From JANMDR01 sp031376425 (GTDB taxonomy: Bacteria; Pseudomonadota; Gammaproteobacteria; Burkholderiales; Usitatibacteraceae): 61,558 nucleotides of DNA. The DNA lies in the NCBI GenBank assembly GCA_031376425.1, contig JANMDR010000166.1, forward strand, positions 1-61,558. Reading direction: 5' to 3'. This document shows positions 59,284-61,558 of the stretch, piece by piece. A program made the position numbers and the translations under genes. The notes under the pieces are model-generated. The model had not been told where the DNA came from and did not search any database. It saw nothing but the letters and a program-made list of their open reading frames with translations. Position 1 is the first letter of the stretch, and each line of letters opens with the position of its first letter.

Positions 59284-60965
59284 CAACAACCATAACAACT
59301 ATAGCAGCTAAGGTTGTCATCGTTGGTGCCAGCCTTGGCGGCGTGCTGGCCGCCGCTAGCGCCTGTGCACGTTTGGTACACAAGGGGTGGCACAACGGAT
59401 TGGACAATGGGTTGGGCAAAAAGATGCAGCGTCCAGAATATCCTCAGGTTATATTGATTGCAGAACACGCTTGGCTTGGCGGGCAAATGACCGCACAAGG
59501 CGTGCCGCCGGATGAGCATAAATTTATTGAGCATGGCGGTGCGTCCGCAAGTTATATGGCGTTTCGTGAAGCGATGCGTGCCCATTACCTGCAAAATCCA
59601 GAGTTTGTGGATAACACCGAAATGACCGAAGGCTGCAACCCAGGCGATGGCTGGGTGAGCCGCCTGTGTTTTGAGCCTGCCGTGGCCGCAGCTTACTTTG
59701 AGGCACTACTAGCGCCTTTTGTAGACGCTGGTGTGCTACAAATTTGTCGCGGTGGCTGTTTAATTTCAGCGCAACGCGATGAGACTTCGCAGACGGGGAA
59801 AATCATCAGTATTTGTGTTGCGGTAAATGACCACCGCATTACCTATGTTGCACCGCTATTTATTGATGCCACGGATACGGGCGAGCTGATTTTAAAATCA
59901 GGCTTAGGCTATCGTTTAGGTAAAGAAGCGGTCGCAGCGTTTGGCGAACCGGACGCGCCTGAATTCGCCGCAATCAAGGATCAACAGCCGGTTACCTTGG
60001 TAATGGCGCTAAAACACTGTCATGCGCCGCAGCCAACTATCCCCAAACCCCCACGCTATGATTTTTGGGCGGCATATGTGCTGCCACATTACAACTACAA
60101 ATTGTTTAGTAATAATCTGCCCGGTCACGGGCGTGGGCAGGCGATGCGGTTGCCATTTTTTGGCACTGGTCAGACTCTTGATTTATGGCGTTATCGACGC
60201 ATCGTGTCTGCACGTAATTGGCGGCTAAAAAATGGTCAGCAGCGTGAGGAAATTTCGCTCATTAATTGGGCGCAAAATGATTATGGTCTGCAGCCCTTGC
60301 TTGACGGTGGGGCGAACCAAGCTGAAGTACTCGCCGCCGCCCGCGAGTTATCTCTATGCCTGCTTTACTGGTTGCAAACAGCGGCGGTGCGCGAAGATGG
60401 CGGTGTGGGCTACAATCATTTGGCGCTTGCGCCTGAAGTGCTAGGCACAACAGATGGTTTTGCCCAGCAAATTTATGTGCGTGAATCGCGTCGCATTATT
60501 GGTTATAAATGCCTAACGCAAACTGATATTTTGGCTGATGCTGCGTTGAAGGGTGGCAATGATTTAGTGCCCGCGTTTTGTGCCGACAGTATTGCCGTAG
60601 GCTGGTACAACATGGATATTCACCCCACGGTAGAAAGCGGTCACGGTGTGAATGCAAAGGTGCGACCATTTGAAATTCCGCTGGGCTGCCTAGTGCCACG
60701 CGATTGCGATAATTTAATTGCAGCGTGTAAAAATATTTCAGTCACACACTTGGTGAACGCGGCCACAAGGGTGCATCCTATTGAGTGGGCAATTGGCGAA
60801 GCCGCTGGTGTGCTGGCTGCATATTGCGTGGAAAGCGCGGTTGCACCTAGCACTGTAGCGCAATCGCCAACCGCTATTACTGCGGTACAAACAGCGCTCC
60901 TTAGTATTGGTGGGCAAATTCATTGGGATGCGCAGGCGTTACAAAGCGTTCTCGGTGGGTCATAA
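59280..60965 (+). CDS. FAD-dependent oxidoreductase (FAD_oxidored type)
   Basis: 561 residues, cytoplasmic, no signal peptide. The N-terminal nucleotide site is KVVIVGASLGGVLAAASACARLV; a longer-than-usual insert (HKGWHNGLDNGLGKKMQRPEYPQ) lies before the second strand, LIAEHAWLGGQMTAQGVP. FIDATDTGELILKSGLGYRLG is the typical central motif, and FEIPLGCLVPRDCDNLIAACKNISVTHLVNAATRVHPIEWAIGEAAGVLAAYC the C-terminal FAD site. Members of this broad family often lie in glycan-use loci with unknown substrate. Coupled by ATGA to DUF4127. It may oxidise a sugar or a sugar-derived acid; the reaction is unknown. Confidence 0.85.
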   Translation: MTTTITTIAAKVVIVGASLGGVLAAASACARLVHKGWHNGLDNGLGKKMQRPEYPQVILIAEHAWLGGQMTAQGVPPDEHKFIEHGGASASYMAFREAMRAHYLQNPEFVDNTEMTEGCNPGDGWVSRLCFEPAVAAAYFEALLAPFVDAGVLQICRGGCLISAQRDETSQTGKIISICVAVNDHRITYVAPLFIDATDTGELILKSGLGYRLGKEAVAAFGEPDAPEFAAIKDQQPVTLVMALKHCHAPQPTIPKPPRYDFWAAYVLPHYNYKLFSNNLPGHGRGQAMRLPFFGTGQTLDLWRYRRIVSARNWRLKNGQQREEISLINWAQNDYGLQPLLDGGANQAEVLAAARELSLCLLYWLQTAAVREDGGVGYNHLALAPEVLGTTDGFAQQIYVRESRRIIGYKCLTQTDILADAALKGGNDLVPAFCADSIAVGWYNMDIHPTVESGHGVNAKVRPFEIPLGCLVPRDCDNLIAACKNISVTHLVNAATRVHPIEWAIGEAAGVLAAYCVESAVAPSTVAQSPTAITAVQTALLSIGGQIHWDAQALQSVLGGS

Positions 60966-61014
60966 AACTCAGTCTTCATTTAGCTCTAACTCATCCTCAA
61001 ACTAGGTGATGTCT

Positions 61015-61558
61015 ATGTCTTTTATTCAATTAGTAAATATCAAAAAAAGCTACGGCAAAACCCAAACCATTCATGGGATATCGTTGGATATTGTAGAAGG
61101 TGATTTTGTGGTTTTTGTAGGTCCTTCGGGTTGTGGAAAATCCACCTTGCTGCGGATGATTGCGGGGCTAGAGGAAGTGAGCGAAGGGCGCATCGCCATT
61201 GGTGGCGCTGATGTTACGCACACCAGCCCCAGTGATCGCAAGGTTGCCATGGTGTTTCAATCTTACGCTCTATATCCGCATATGACTGTAGCGGAAAATC
61301 TGAGTTTTGGCATGCGTATGCGCGGCGTGGATAAGCAAACGATTACCACTAAGGTTGATCGCGCGGTGCAGATGCTGCAGCTTGAACCGTACTTGGCACG
61401 TCGCCCCGCTGAACTTTCGGGTGGGCAATGCCAGCGGGTCGCCATTGGTCGCGCGCTGGTGCAAGATCCACGTGCATTTTTATTTGATGAGCCGCTATCA
61501 AATTTAGATGCAGAGTTGCGTTTGCGGATGCGCGTAGAAATTAGCGCCCTGCATAAAG
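61015..61558 (+). CDS. ABC sugar transporter ATP-binding protein (MalK/UgpC/MsmX type), cut at window edge
   Basis: Energises the sugar importer encoded upstream. The first 181 codons are visible, MSFIQLVNIKKSYGKTQTIHGISL onward. They include Walker A (GPSGCGKST), the Q-loop (VFQSYALYPHMTVAENL), the ABC signature (LSGGQCQRVAIGRAL) and Walker B (AFLFDEPLSNLDAELR). The regulatory C-terminal domain lies beyond the window. AGGTG precedes ATG 61015; ATG 61009 is also in frame. The gene starts 49 bases after the FAD oxidoreductase stop. It completes the transporter set, so no outside ATPase needs to be assumed. Confidence 0.95.
   Translation, partial: MSFIQLVNIKKSYGKTQTIHGISLDIVEGDFVVFVGPSGCGKSTLLRMIAGLEEVSEGRIAIGGADVTHTSPSDRKVAMVFQSYALYPHMTVAENLSFGMRMRGVDKQTITTKVDRAVQMLQLEPYLARRPAELSGGQCQRVAIGRALVQDPRAFLFDEPLSNLDAELRLRMRVEISALHK

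Noticed and set aside
1..61558. CRISPR array, tRNA or rRNA genes, integrase or IS transposase
   Set aside because: No regularly spaced repeats, no cloverleaf with a CCA-type end and no transposase motifs were seen on reading.

Overview
The window looks like chromosome of a betaproteobacterium (Burkholderiales-like). The support is a complete tripartite tricarboxylate transporter with a Bug/TctC-type receptor, a secreted protease with 'ENGWG'-type C-terminal repeats, and roughly even GC with mixed codon third positions. This is inference from gene content; no rRNA or tRNA is present to confirm it. The first ~340 bases do not fit: they are far more GC-rich and carry an open frame on the minus strand that stops abruptly inside glycogen phosphorylase. 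This may be an assembly join or a rearrangement.

Layout. (1) 0.1-11.1 kb: glycogen/alpha-glucan operon, glgP (5' end lost)-glgB-glgX-malQ-exported pullulanase. (2) 11.2-13.5 kb: Phd/VapC-type toxin-antitoxin pair, a perfect 43-bp palindromic repeat, two small orphan genes and an acetyltransferase. (3) 13.6-16.7 kb, minus: tctCBA. (4) 16.8-22.9 kb: three tandem paralogues of a membrane-anchored TPR protein. (5) 23.0-24.8 kb, minus: diacylglycerol kinase plus a FemAB/GNAT-like protein. (6) 25.0-34.6 kb: secreted M36 metalloprotease, YddW/DigH-like hydrolase, VOC protein, a large exported clan-A-type glycosidase candidate, GNAT. (7) 34.7-37.7 kb: three-gene murein-type set (YkuD-like lipoprotein, zinc deacylase/carboxypeptidase, AmpD-like amidase lipoprotein). 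(8) 38.1-44.0 kb: orphan amino-acid-binding protein, then on the minus strand an oligopeptide-binding protein, a fused SpmA/SpmB-type membrane protein and a sodium:solute symporter. (9) 44.3 kb to the right edge: a long plus-strand amino-sugar/mannoside operon.

The operon in (9) is the most interesting part. In order it encodes a BadF-type amino-sugar kinase, GntR/UTRA regulator, NagA, SIS-type GlcN-6-P deaminase, AGE-family isomerase, fructokinase, sugar-binding protein, ROK kinase, two ABC permeases, GH38 alpha-mannosidase, a DUF4127 protein, an FAD-dependent oxidoreductase and an ABC ATPase cut by the window edge. nanE (ManNAc-6-P epimerase) sits inside this operon on the opposite strand and overlaps both neighbours. 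The genes suggest import of a mannose- and HexNAc-containing glycoside. GH38 would release mannose inside the cell, and mannose would reach fructose-6-P through isomerase plus fructokinase. HexNAc would reach fructose-6-P through kinase, NanE, NagA and deaminase. DUF4127 and the FAD oxidoreductase, translationally coupled to each other, have no assigned step and are the best candidates for undescribed chemistry.

Other points are a structured intergenic repeat present twice (20.8 and 42.3 kb), a second repeat family at 39.4 kb, and a Ser/Thr-rich mini-ORF before glgX that would fuse to glgX in frame if one T were lost from a run of six.
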